Origin: Phytohabitans suffuscus
GTDB lineage: Bacteria > Actinomycetota > Actinomycetes > Mycobacteriales > Micromonosporaceae
Direction of reading: 5' to 3'
Length of the DNA: 64,000 nt
Assembly (NCBI RefSeq): GCF_011764565.1
Contig: NZ_AP022871.1
Span: forward strand, 2,600,320-2,664,319
Under the pieces are notes generated by a model. It searched no databases. It was not told the DNA's origin and saw nothing but the letters and a program-made list of their open reading frames with translations. Of the stretch, positions 16,748 through 25,675 are shown piece after piece. The position numbers and the translations under genes are program-made. The first letter of the stretch is position 1. Each line of letters starts with the position of its first letter.

Positions 16748-18422
16748 CGCTATTCGCCGTTCCTTCCTTGCTGAGTCGGAGTGATTCTCTCCGATGCGCC
16801 GGGCGCGGTGCGCTCCCGGACTCCTGGCACGCTAAATGGCAAGTGTTGGCGGGGTGTTGGCGCAAGGTTGGCGCCGCAGTCAGCTGGCGAATCCGCTGCG
16901 CGGGTCGGCCCGGGCTGCGGACAGCATCACCCAGCTCAGCGGCGAGGTCACCCAGCGACCGTCTAGGTCGAAGCGTGGCGGCGCGAGCGGCCACAATGGA
17001 CAGAGCGAGTGGCAGGCCGGCACACCGGCCGATGATCTCCTCGACCGCAGCAGGCTCAGCAGCCAACCGGGCGGCGCCGAGCCGGCCCGCCAGCAGATCC
17101 CGAGCGTCGGCTGCGGACATGAGATCGACCATCACTGGATGGGCGTTCTCGATGGCGACCAGGCTGACCAGGTCGTTGCGACTGGTCACCACGACCAGGC
17201 AGCCGGCCGTCCCGGGCAGTAGCGGGCGAACCTGCTCGGCGTCACGGGCGTTGTCCAGCGCGACCAAGACCCGCCGGCCAGCCAGCAGGCTGCGGTACAA
17301 GCCAACCTGAGCATCAAGATCGGCAGGGATCCACCGTGCCGGCACACCGAGCGCACCCAGGAACCCGCTCAAGGCGTCCGGTGGCTCTACCGCATCGCCA
17401 TCGGAGTCGTAACCCCGCAGGTTCACGTACAGTTGCCCATCCGGGAACTGGTCCCGTACCAGGTGAGCCCAATGCACCGCCAACGCTGTCTTGCCCACGC
17501 CAGCGGGGCCGGACACTGCGGAGATGACCACCGTGGCCGGCCGACCGCCCGCCTTCGCCAGCAGCGTGTCCAGTTCGGCCAGCTCAGCCGCGCGCGCGGC
17601 AAAGCCCGGAATGTCCGGCGGAAGCTGCGCCGGGGCTACGCTTGCCGGTCCCTTCGGCCACTGCTCGGCGGCCACCCTGGACCCGGCCGGATCGGCCCGG
17701 AGGATCTGTCGATGGATCGCTCGCAGCTCATCGCCCGGTTCAGTGGCCAGTTCCTCCACCAGGTGGCGGCGGGTCGCCGTGTAACAGGCCATTGCCTCGC
17801 CGGTGCGGCCGGTCGCGTGCAGGCACCGCATCAGGGCCGCCGCGAGCGGCTCGACCAGCGGAAACTCGGCTACCAAATGGGTCAACGACCCGACCGCTGT
17901 GCCCGGGTTGCCGCTGTCGAGTTCGGCGTCCGCCCAAGCCACCACGGCGTCTTGGCGCTCCTGCTGCCACCCGGTACGCGTCCGGGCCGCCCACTCACCG
18001 GGCAACCCCGCGAGCGGATCACCGCGCCACAATCCCACCGCCTCCTGCAACAGCGCAGCCCGATCGCCGAGCGGCCCGCAACGCTCGCGGGCCCGCCTGA
18101 CCAGCCGCCGGAACCGGTGCAGATCCACCTGTTCTGGCCTGATGTCGAGGACATACCCGCCGGAGCGGCGAATCAGCAGGTCCGGGTCACGGGCCACCCG
18201 GGCGAACAGGCGGCGAAGGTGCGCGACATACGCGTGCAGGCCACGCCGCGCGGCAGCCGGCGCAGCTTCCCCCCACACCTGGTCGACCAACACCTCCACC
18301 GGCACCGGCCGGCCCGCCTCCACCGCCAACAACGCGAGCACGACCCGCTGCACCGGCGGTCCCACCGCCACCACGCGGCCGTCCGTGTACAGCTCCACGG
18401 CACCCAGAACGCGAACCTCCAC
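16701..18422 (-). CDS. SARP family activator with BTAD and NB-ARC domains, C-terminus truncated
   Basis: From the GTG at 18422 the protein has the OmpR-like winged helix (VEVRVLGAVELY, about 1-95), the BTAD region (about 100-250) and an NTPase domain with Walker A SGPAGVGKTA and LVALDNARDAEQV. The family normally continues with winged-helix and TPR regions; here recognisable sequence stops near LGDLAAEL, at about 16930. The open frame runs on to 16701 through the precursor promoter and into the precursor gene, so its last 75 or so residues are doubtful. An earlier stop through an unseen indel is possible. It lies directly upstream of the precursor gene and is the likely pathway-specific activator. 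Confidence 0.85.
   Translation of the reverse strand: MEVRVLGAVELYTDGRVVAVGPPVQRVVLALLAVEAGRPVPVEVLVDQVWGEAAPAAARRGLHAYVAHLRRLFARVARDPDLLIRRSGGYVLDIRPEQVDLHRFRRLVRRARERCGPLGDRAALLQEAVGLWRGDPLAGLPGEWAARTRTGWQQERQDAVVAWADAELDSGNPGTAVGSLTHLVAEFPLVEPLAAALMRCLHATGRTGEAMACYTATRRHLVEELATEPGDELRAIHRQILRADPAGSRVAAEQWPKGPASVAPAQLPPDIPGFAARAAELAELDTLLAKAGGRPATVVISAVSGPAGVGKTALAVHWAHLVRDQFPDGQLYVNLRGYDSDGDAVEPPDALSGFLGALGVPARWIPADLDAQVGLYRSLLAGRRVLVALDNARDAEQVRPLLPGTAGCLVVVTSRNDLVSLVAIENAHPVMVDLMSAADARDLLAGRLGAARLAAEPAAVEEIIGRCAGLPLALSIVAARAATLRPRRSLGDLAAELGDAVRSPGRPAQRIRQLTAAPTLRQHPANTCHLACQESGSAPRPAHRRESLRLSKEGTANSDEEPADRRGRGRRRV
16829..16872 (-). promoter_or_regulatory. SARP-type promoter A, before the lanthipeptide precursor gene
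   Basis: On the minus strand three heptamers spaced exactly 11 bp apart, GCCAACC (16866-16872), GCCAACA (16855-16861) and GCCAACA (16844-16850), are followed after 9 bp by TAGCGT (16829-16834). This is the binding layout of SARP activators such as DnrI and ActII-ORF4. It would place transcription start about 75 bp before the precursor ATG. The same layout recurs at 8496-8539. It overlaps the 3' end of the SARP reading frame. Confidence 0.7.
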
Positions 18423-18528
18423 GCACGTGCTCCGTCCCGCCACCCGAGTCACAGGGGCATGTGATCCGCGCGGGTTGTGTCGACCCGCGCAAGGAGTTCC
18501 TGACCTCAGGACACACTGTCCACTTTGG

Positions 18529-18654
18529 TCAGTGGTGGTACGGCGCCGGCGAGGCCTGCCCGGTGTAGAGCGGCTCGTGTCGAAATGGGCCACGGATCAG
18601 CTCGGCCGTAACCCATCGAGAGGTGTAGTCCAGCAATGCCTCGGCGACCCTCAT
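18529..18654 (-). CDS. 41-residue peptide of unknown function
   Basis: The ATG at 18654 is preceded by a strong GGGGAGGAG sequence at good spacing, and the frame encodes a soluble 41-residue peptide starting MRVAEALLDYTSRWVTAELI and ending with two histidines. There is no signal peptide, no cysteine and no known motif. It lies between the two SARP genes and in their orientation. It could be a small regulator or chaperone-like accessory of the cluster, or a short precursor of another kind. It is supported by the ribosome-binding site and position only. Confidence 0.45.
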   Translation of the reverse strand: MRVAEALLDYTSRWVTAELIRGPFRHEPLYTGQASPAPYHH

Positions 18655-18861
18655 GATCCGTCTCCTCCCCGGATGACGGAAGGCGCTGACGACCAGATGG
18701 ACCGGCGCTGCCCGGCCCGTGTCGACGAGGTGCCGGGCCGGCCACCGCCCACATCGCCGCTGCCCACGACCATCGTCCACACTCCCGGGATGGCGAACGC
18801 GGAACTGCTGTTCCGGAGCCTCAACGCTGGCATGCCGCGGGCGTGCGGTCCTCTGAGCCGG

Positions 18862-21800
18862 CTAACTTTCGGCTCTGCGATCGCTCTGCGCAGAATCCCG
18901 CAACAGCTGGCGTGCCTGTTCACGCTCGATCGTCGGATGCGCGTTGAGTAGTTCCTCGGCGGCGCGCCAGGCGTCCCGAGCGGCGCCGACGTCGCCACGG
19001 GCCAGGCAGACCCGGCCCAGCGTCAGCAATGTACGGCCCCGCCAGAGCGGGGCGCCGAGCTGGTCCCACAGGGCCAGCGACCGGTCGATGGCCTCGCCCG
19101 CCAGCGCCAGGTCGGACCGGAGCCGGTGGAGGTCGCCGAGGTTGCGCCACGTGATCGCCTCGCCATACCGGTCCGTCTGTTGCTGAAACATCGTCAGGGC
19201 TACGTCGAGATGAAGGGCAGCCGCGTCGATGTCGCCGGCGAGCAGGTCCGCCTCGCCGAGAAAGCACAAGGCGTACGCCTCGGCACTCTCCTGACGGATC
19301 TCCCGCGCCGCCTCAAGGCTCTGCGTCAGCGTTGCCCGCGCCTCGCCGATCCGCTCTTGCAGGATCAGGACGGCCCCGATGCTGCAGAGCAGCAACGCCT
19401 CGTTGAACCGGTTGCCCAGCTCCTGCTCCAGGCGAAGCGCCCGCTGGTAGCAGGCCAGCGCCTCGTCCACGGCTCCCTGATCACGATGCAGAGCGCCCAG
19501 GCTGAACAGGGTGTCGGCCATACCGACGCGATCGTCGGCCTCCTCGAACACGGCCAGCGCCCGCCCGAAGCGCAGCGCGGCCGCCCCGCCGTCTCCGCGC
19601 ATCCGCTCGAGGACGCCGACCGCGCGCTCGGCGTGGGCCTTCGCCAACGTCTCGTCCAGCTCGTCGAAGATCTCCAGCGCCCGACCCAGACACTCCAGAC
19701 TCTCCGGGTAGCGGTCCCGATTTAGCCACACCTCGGCGAGGCCACGCAGCAGGTAGGCCTGGCCGCGCCGATTGCCGGCCGCCTCTGCGACGGTCAGGGC
19801 GCGCTGCAGGACGTCCAGCCAACGGTCGATGTCGCCGCGCACCTCGAGGAACCGGCCGAGGCACCCCACCAGATCCCACACGACCTCGTCCAGTCCCCTC
19901 GTGCAGGCGGTGTGGACCGCCGACACCAGCGCGGACTGCTCGGTGGCGAACCAGTCCATCCCGCGCTCCCGGGCCTCGGTTGCCACACCCGGCGACACGG
20001 TCCACCGCGGTGTTCGCCCCGCGGCGATCCGGGGCAGCCCGCCAGGCACTTGGGGCTCGGCCAGCTCAGCCAGATACAACCACCCACCGGCCATGCGCTC
20101 GGCGGCCGCGAGCAGCTCGGCGCCCGGCTCCTCCTCGGCGCACCGTTCACGAGCGTAGAGCCGCACCAGCGAGTGCATGCCGTAGCGGTCCGCCGACTGC
20201 GCCGTAGGCCCCTGGATCTCGATCAGGCGTGCGTCGACCAACTCTTCGAGCAGCGCCTCGGCCTCTGGCTCGGGCTGGTCCAGCAGCGCCGCCGCGACCC
20301 AGGCCGGGGCGTCCGTCTCGGTCAGCGTCCCGAACAGCCGAAATAGCCGTCGCACCGTGGGCTCGAGCGCCGCATAGCTCAGGGCAATGCTGCCCCGGAC
20401 ACCGCGGTCACCGATCGAGAGGGCATCAAGCCGGCGGCGCTCGTCGACGAGGCGGTCGGCCATCCGCCGCAACGACCAATGTGGACGGCTCCACAACCGG
20501 GCGCCGACGATGCGGATGGCGAGGGGAAGGTACCCGCACAGCCGTGCCAACTCCGCCGCCGCTGCGGGGTCCGCCGCCACCCGGTCGGGGCGGGCCAACG
20601 TGGCGATCAGCTCAACCGCCTCCTCGGGCTCGAATACCGCGAGGTCGAACCCCAGGAGATTGTCCAGCGCGGCCAGCTGCCGCCGGCTGGTCAGCAGCAC
20701 CGCACAGCCGGGCGCATCCGGCACGAGGGGTCTGACCTGCGCCTCGGATTGGGCGTTGTCCAACACCAGGAGCACGCGACGCTCCGCCAGGTGGGATCGC
20801 ACAAGAGCGGCACGCTCCTCGATGTCATCGGGCGGGGTGACGGCGCTGCCGGCACACCATCGCAGCAACCGGTTCAGCGCCTCGCCGGCTGGTAGCGGCT
20901 GGTCCGCCAATCCGTGAAGATCGATGTATAGGCGCCCATCGGGAAAGTGCGGACGGAGCAGGTGCGCGACCCGCACCGCGAACGCCGTCTTGCCCACGCC
21001 CGGCGGTCCGGAGACGGCGACGACGCGGCGGGTAGGCACGGACGAGTGGTCGCCGGTCGTCGATGCGTCCCCGGACAACGCCGTGGCGGCCCGGGCGACC
21101 TGTTGCCGACGACCGGTGAAGTCGATGACGTCCGCCGGCAACTCGTCGACGCCTCCCCGCGCCGACGGTTCGACCACACCGGTGACAGCGGGGGCGGTGT
21201 GACCGATGAGGACCGCCTGGTGAACAGTCTGTAGCTGCGGACTCGGCACCAGGCCGAGCTCGGTCGTGAGCAACTCGTACGCATCGCGATATGTGTCCAG
21301 CGCCTCGGCCTGTCGCCCCGAGCGATAGAGCGCGAGCATGAGCTGCGCCCGCAGCCGGTCCCGCAGCGGATGCAGGCCGACGAGACTGCGCAACTCGGGA
21401 ACCAGTTCACGGTGGTGCCCCAGCGCGAGGTCGGTCTCGATACGGTCCTCGAGCGCGATGAGCCGCTGCTCCTCCAGCCGCGCCGCCTCGGCTTGTGCGA
21501 ACGGGACCGGGACGTCGCCGAAGGGTCGCCCCCGCCACAGGGCCAGGGCCTGCTGCAGTGACCGGGCGGCCTCCTCATACCGGGATGCCCGCAAGAAGGT
21601 CTGTCCCCGGCTGATCCCATCCCGGAACACGGCCACATCCACGCGCGCTGCGTCGAGCCCGAGCAGGTAGCCGCCGGGCCGGGTCTCCAACCTAAGATCG
21701 TGTCCGTGGTCCGCACGACCAGGTGTCCGTGTAACAGGTGTCCGTGTAAGTAGCCGGCGCAGGCGCCACATGCCCGTCTGGATCTGCCCGACAGCGCTGT

Positions 21801-21974
21801 CTGGGGATCGTCGGCCCACAGTGCCTCGACGATGGTCCCGACCGGAACCACCTGATTGAGGTTGACAACGAGGAAGGCGAGCAGGGCGCGTTGTTTGGGG
21901 CCACCGAGTGAGACCGGCTGCCCATCCAGCCAGACCTCCAGCGGCCCGAGCGCGCGGACACCCACGTCTGACAT
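18862..21974 (-). CDS. AfsR-like SARP regulator (BTAD, NB-ARC, TPR), frameshifted in this sequence
   Basis: The N-terminus is the SARP winged helix (VGVRALGPLEVWLDGQ). After the BTAD come an NB-ARC ATPase (SGPPGVGKTAFAVR; VLLVLDNAQSEAQV) and a long C-terminal TPR array (from about residue 720). Near residue 55 the frame changes at a G4 run (21803-21806): ALWADDP continues in the next frame as DSAVGQIQTGMWRLRRLL. One extra base restores a protein of about 1037 residues, the usual AfsR size. The ATG at 21974 follows a G-rich sequence. It lies at the upstream end of the cluster and may act above or together with the shorter SARP. A 15-bp tandem repeat lies in its DNA-binding domain. Confidence 0.88.
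21720..21749 (-). repeat. 15-bp tandem duplication inside the AfsR-like gene
   Basis: The unit CAGGTGTCCGTGTAA occurs twice in a row at 21720-21734 and 21735-21749. It adds an in-frame repeat (TRTPV then TRTPG) in the winged-helix domain, just downstream of the frameshift. Confidence 0.8.
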
Positions 21975-22044
21975 AAGTCCCCCGACGTCGGAGATTGGCA
22001 TTTCGACCCACTGGATTATGACCCGTAAAGCAAATTTGTTGTGG

Positions 22045-22262
22045 TCAGGCTGCGGCGTAGCGGACTTCCGGCTCGTAGAATAGGGCTTTGACCACGTTGG
22101 GCTGGTTCTGTCGGCGGCGTAGGTGCGCCGTGGCGGCGGTCAGGTCGGCCACGGTGCCCGGGTTTGCTTGCGCGACATGGCGTTTGACGTCGCCGTTAAG
22201 CAGTTCGACGGGGTTCAGTTCGGGTGCGTAGCCGGGCAGCAGGTGCATCTCAATGAGGTGTT
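22045..22262 (-). pseudogene. IS630-type transposase, C-terminal fragment
   Basis: The frame encodes LLPGYAPELNPVELLNGDVK, the last part of the DDE domain of IS630-family transposases, and runs to a stop at 22045. The upstream two thirds of the gene are missing; it abuts the remnant of an unrelated insertion sequence. No terminal inverted repeats were found. It is a dead relic at the right flank of the lanthipeptide cluster. Confidence 0.75.
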
Positions 22263-22292
22263 CCGCGCAAGCGGTTGACTACTGAACGCTGT

Positions 22293-22870
22293 TATGTGGT
22301 TCGGGCGTGGTCGATGTGGAGGATGACGAGCGCGGCGGCGGCGGTCTTCCCTGTCCGCCAAGGGTCCAGGCTGATGTTGCGCAGCGGCTGGTGTCGGACT
22401 CGCCTTCGTAGCCCAGATCGCCCAGCGCGCGCAGGTCATCGCCGGCGTCGACGAGGGTGGGCAGGATCTCGGTATGGGCACGCAACGCGGTGGTGTCGTG
22501 CTCACGACCCGGCCGCAACCTGCCAGGTCCAGATCGGCCAGCCGTCCGGCACGGTGATCACCTGGACGTTGCCGCCGTGGTTGTGCTGCTCGCCCGACCA
22601 CCACAAATCCACCCCAGGCGTCGGTCCCGGCGTGCCGCAGCGGTCGGTTTCCACCAGCATCCCGTCGATATTCACATGCCTGTACCCAGCGACCTTCGCC
22701 GCCAGCAGCGCTCCATGCAGGCTGGGTGATCGGGTAGCCAGGACATCGATGCCCTCATGCAGGTAGTCGTAGCCGGTCGACTTACTGACCGCGTTGTCCC
22801 GGGCCAACTGGGTCATCCGGGTCCGGAGGACAACTTCCCTGGTGGTGCGGACAGCGTGTTACCAGCAAGG
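22293..22870 (-). pseudogene. IS5-type transposase remnant with internal deletion and frameshift
   Basis: Fragments of an IS5-family DDE transposase can be read on the minus strand. A helix-turn-helix-like part (LARDNAVSKSTGYDYLHEGI) is followed by HVNIDGMLVETDRCGTPGP and VDLWWSGEQHNHGG. After a frameshift near 22505 come REHDTTALRAHTEILPT and LGDLGYEGE. A large piece is then missing before a tail in a third frame, SLDPWRTGKTAAAALVILHI, ending at 22293. The damage is too extensive to be a sequencing artefact alone. Confidence 0.75.
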
Positions 22871-22912
22871 TTGGGTTATAGGCCCTGACCCTTGTTGCGA
22901 CGAGACGTCGCC

Positions 22913-23005
22913 TTACGCCGCTTCCGGCATGTCGGCGAGGATGGTCTGCTCCATGATCTCGGCGGCGCGTCGTTCGGCGTCAGGGAGGACGTGGGTGTAG
23001 ACACC
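22913..23005 (-). pseudogene. Tyrosine recombinase C-terminal fragment
   Basis: The minus strand reads GVYTHVLPDAERRAAEIMEQ and ends at a TAA (22913-22915). This is the tail of a phage-type integrase around and after the catalytic tyrosine. Nothing of the catalytic core is present upstream. It lies about 350 bp from a tRNA-Ala gene, the usual kind of integration site, suggesting that an integrated element once sat here. Confidence 0.65.
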
Positions 23006-23352
23006 TGCCCGGGGCCGCCTTCACCTGGGCACGGCGAACCAGAGCGCGGTGATCTCACCGCGCTCACGGTCATCGGCCAGGGTTATCGGCGGCGCTAGGG
23101 GAAGCGCGAAGGTGGTATCCCGCTGCCGGCACACCGGAGGCCAGGACGCGGCGATCGGGACGGCGGCGGGCAAGGCTCGACGCCATGCCCTTGCGCACCT
23201 GCCGTGATCGCCACCGGTTCCTCCCTCGTGCTCACATCTGAGCGCTGCGGAAGTACGGTAACGGATCTCTGTGAGCACAGGTGTGAGCAGAAGATCCCAA
23301 AAGATAGCGCCAGATCAATGCATTCTATGCCCTGACCTGGCGCTTAGATGGG
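23006..23352. other. 347-bp stretch without a recognisable gene
   Basis: This lies between the integrase fragment and the tRNA-Ala. A short minus-strand frame ends in RERGEITALWFAVPR (stop at 23021), probably another relic of an integrated element. Nothing else can be supported. The segment next to the tRNA is AT-richer than its surroundings. Confidence 0.4.
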
Positions 23353-23425
23353 TGGAGCCGAGGGGACTCGAACCCCTGACCCCCACACTGCCAGTGTGGT
23401 GCGCTACCAGCTGCGCCACGGCCCC
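23353..23425 (-). tRNA. tRNA-Ala (anticodon GGC)
   Basis: The minus strand folds into a complete cloverleaf. Acceptor GGGGCCG pairs with CGGCTCC, with one G-T pair. The D arm is GCGCAGCTGGTAGCGC. The anticodon stem CCACA/TGTGG carries the loop CTGGCAG with anticodon GGC. The T arm contains GGTTCGAGTCC. The discriminator base is A and CCA is not encoded. Its 3' end faces the integrase remnant, so it may have served as an attachment site. Confidence 0.95.
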
Positions 23426-23537
23426 AACGTCCCCGGTCTCCCGGGCACCCGCGCAATAGTACACACACCCACCCCGCCGGTCATCTCGCAGGTGCCGACA
23501 CGCTCAGGACGGGGCCGGTCGACGGGCCGGTCGGGCC

Positions 23538-24092
23538 TCAGTTGAGGGCCACGTCCGGGGGGAAGTGGGCCACCGCGGCCAGGATGCCGCCCTGGCGGCG
23601 TAGGACCATGGGCCACAGGTCGTCGGGGCGTTCGACGAACGCGTCGCCGGGCAGGGCGTCGAAGACGAACCACGAGCCGGACGAGATCTCCTCCTCCAGC
23701 TGCCCCGCGGACCAGCCCGAGTAGCCGGCGAACACGCGGATGCAGGCGAGGCTGGTCTGCAGCGACTCGGGGTCGACAGAGAGGTCGACGGTGCCGATGG
23801 AGCCGGAGACCCGATGGAAGCCCCGTGCCCGGCGCACCCCTGGGTGGGTGCGTGCCAGGCAGATGGCGGACTCGGGCTGGACCGGGCCGCCTTCGAAGAG
23901 GACGGCGGGGTCGCGGGCCATCGCACCCCAGTTGCCGAGCACCTCGGAGACGGGCACCTCGGTGGCCCGGTTGAGTACCACGCCCAGGGCACCGCCGGGC
24001 TCGTGCGCGACCAGCAGCACCACTGTGCGGTCGAAATTCGGATCCTTCAGGGCCGGGGTCGCGACCAGTAGCTGCCCGGTCATCGACTCCAT
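23538..24092 (-). CDS. YqgE/AlgH family protein (UPF0301)
   Basis: The protein of about 184 residues shows the family pattern: TGQLLVATPALKDPNFDRTVV at the start, then GALGVVLNRATEVPVSEVL, a central FEGGPVQPES, and YSGWSAGQLEEEI near the end. The ATG at 24092 gives normal family length; an open frame up to 24185 lacks resemblance. The molecular function of this widespread family is not established, although AlgH was once described as a transcriptional regulator in Pseudomonas. It is divergent from the phosphorylase gene at 24224. Confidence 0.93.
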   Translation of the reverse strand: MESMTGQLLVATPALKDPNFDRTVVLLVAHEPGGALGVVLNRATEVPVSEVLGNWGAMARDPAVLFEGGPVQPESAICLARTHPGVRRARGFHRVSGSIGTVDLSVDPESLQTSLACIRVFAGYSGWSAGQLEEEISSGSWFVFDALPGDAFVERPDDLWPMVLRRQGGILAAVAHFPPDVALN

Positions 24093-24223
24093 CGACCGCC
24101 CCCGATCCGCTGCCCCTCTCCGTGCACGGAAGCCCCCGCTACTCGTGGGGGCCTGGGATACAAGACTCGCCTGCCATGCACGCACGATAGCTTGCGCGTC
24201 TGCTCCTGGTTAAGGTCTCATTC

Positions 24224-25027
24224 GTGAGCCCACGCGCTGAGTTTGCCGTGATCGGTGGTTCTGGCCTCTACGCGCTGCTGGAGGGCGCGACGGAGTTCAC
24301 TGTCGACACGCCGTACGGTCCGCCGTCCGACCCCATCACCATCGCCGAAGTGGGTGACCGGACCGTCGCGTTCCTGCCTCGGCACGGGCGAGACCACCGC
24401 TACCCGCCGCACCGCATCCCCTACCGGGCGAACCTGTGGGCGTTGCGCTCCCTCGGGGTACGCCAGGTCCTCGCGCCGTGCGCGGTGGGTGGGCTGCGGC
24501 CGGAGTTGGGGCCGGGCACGTTCGTGATCCCCGACCAGCTGGTCGACCGTACGAGTGGGCGCGCGCAGACCTACTACGACCAGGGTGCGGTGCACATCTC
24601 GTTCGCCGACCCGTACTGCCCGGTGGGCCGGGAGACGGTGCGTGGGGCGGCGGAGCGGCACGAGATCGCGGCGGTGCCGACCGGCACGATGGTGGTGGTC
24701 GAGGGGCCGCGCTTCTCGACGCGTGCGGAGTCGCGGTGGTTCACGGCGATCGGCGGCACGGTGGTCAACATGACCGGCCACCCGGAGGCGGTGCTCGCCC
24801 GCGAGCTCGCCCTCTGCTACACGGCGATCGCGCTGGTCACCGACCTCGACGCGGGTGTGGAGGGCGACCACGGGGTCACCCAGGAGGAGGTCTTCCGGGT
24901 CTTCCGGGAAAACACCGCCCGCCTGCGCGGCCTGCTCATGGACGTGATCGCCGCACTCCCCACCGACCGTGCCTGCCCGTGCGGCGCCGCCCTGGACGGC
25001 ATCGAGCTGCCGTTCGCGCTGCCGTAG
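24224..25027 (+). CDS. mtnP: S-methyl-5'-thioadenosine phosphorylase family
   Basis: The 267-residue protein is a trimeric-type purine nucleoside phosphorylase of the MTAP group: VIGGSGLYALL at the start, LPRHGRDHRYPPHRIPYRAN (phosphate and sugar site), and VVEGPRFSTRAES. At the purine-binding loop it reads NMTGHPEAVLA where classical MTAP has MTTxPE, so the preferred base could differ, for example methylthioinosine rather than methylthioadenosine. The enzyme splits the thionucleoside with phosphate, feeding purine and methionine salvage. The GTG start follows a weak purine-rich leader. The neighbour at 25074 is convergent. Confidence 0.9.
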   Translation: MSPRAEFAVIGGSGLYALLEGATEFTVDTPYGPPSDPITIAEVGDRTVAFLPRHGRDHRYPPHRIPYRANLWALRSLGVRQVLAPCAVGGLRPELGPGTFVIPDQLVDRTSGRAQTYYDQGAVHISFADPYCPVGRETVRGAAERHEIAAVPTGTMVVVEGPRFSTRAESRWFTAIGGTVVNMTGHPEAVLARELALCYTAIALVTDLDAGVEGDHGVTQEEVFRVFRENTARLRGLLMDVIAALPTDRACPCGAALDGIELPFALP

Positions 25028-25073
25028 CCGGTCCGTCGCACGTGGACGGTCGCGCTCTGGAGGCGCGGGAGGG

Positions 25074-25540
25074 TCAGGTCTCGCCGCCGATGTCGGTCTC
25101 GTACGCCTCGTAGACGAGGTCGGCCCCCGCTGGCGGTGGCGGGACAGCTCACGCAGCAGGTCGCTCGACCACGCCCGCAGCTCCTCCACGGACGGCCCGG
25201 CCTGGTCGACCCGGCCCTGCAGCGCGGACATCGTGGCGGCCACGGCGGCGTGCTCACGCACCAGCACGTTGACGCCGCGGGCCAGGCGGGGCGCGTAGTC
25301 GAGCAGCTCCGCGTAGAGCCCGTCGGACCCCTCGGTCACCACGATGTGCTCGGCGAACGCCCCGCGCAGCGCGTGCAGGCGCGTGCTGACCCGTGGGCGC
25401 CACGCGGGGTCACCGGCTGGCGCGGCGAGGGCCCGTTCGAAGGACTGGATGCTGCGCAGCAGCGTGGCGCGGTGGCGCCGGGCGATGGTGAGCGACGCTG
25501 CGCTTTCCGGCGCTGTCGGCTGAGACGGTCCTGCCATCAT
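25074..25540 (-). CDS. Hemerythrin-like HHE domain protein, frameshifted in this sequence
   Basis: The protein forms a four-helix pattern with histidines in ARRHRATLL, AFAEHIVVTE, VREHAAV and LSRHRQRG, typical of hemerythrin-like metal-binding proteins. The visible frame leaves the family at a C5 run (25124-25128). One extra base continues it as ADLVYEAYETDIGGET and a TGA at 25074-25076, giving about 155 residues. The acidic ending EAYETD carries the last expected ligands, so the repaired version is more plausible than the long open frame. It may bind oxygen or sense redox or iron state; the exact role is unknown. Confidence 0.8.
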
Positions 25541-25675
25541 GACGTACCTCCCGCCACGGGCTATTAGCCGATGGTCGCCCTGAGTTCACTCTGTGTCCAG
25601 ACCTGAGGGCAGGCTCATACGTCGCAGAAGGAACATGCACACCAAATGCAACATGGGCGGCTATGGTGCGATCGT

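Noticed and set aside
18800..18815. LexA-like palindrome CGGAAC-N4-GTTCCG before the small peptide gene
   Set aside because: The GAAC-N4-GTTC core is expected about once by chance in 64 kb, and its distance from the small gene is not typical.
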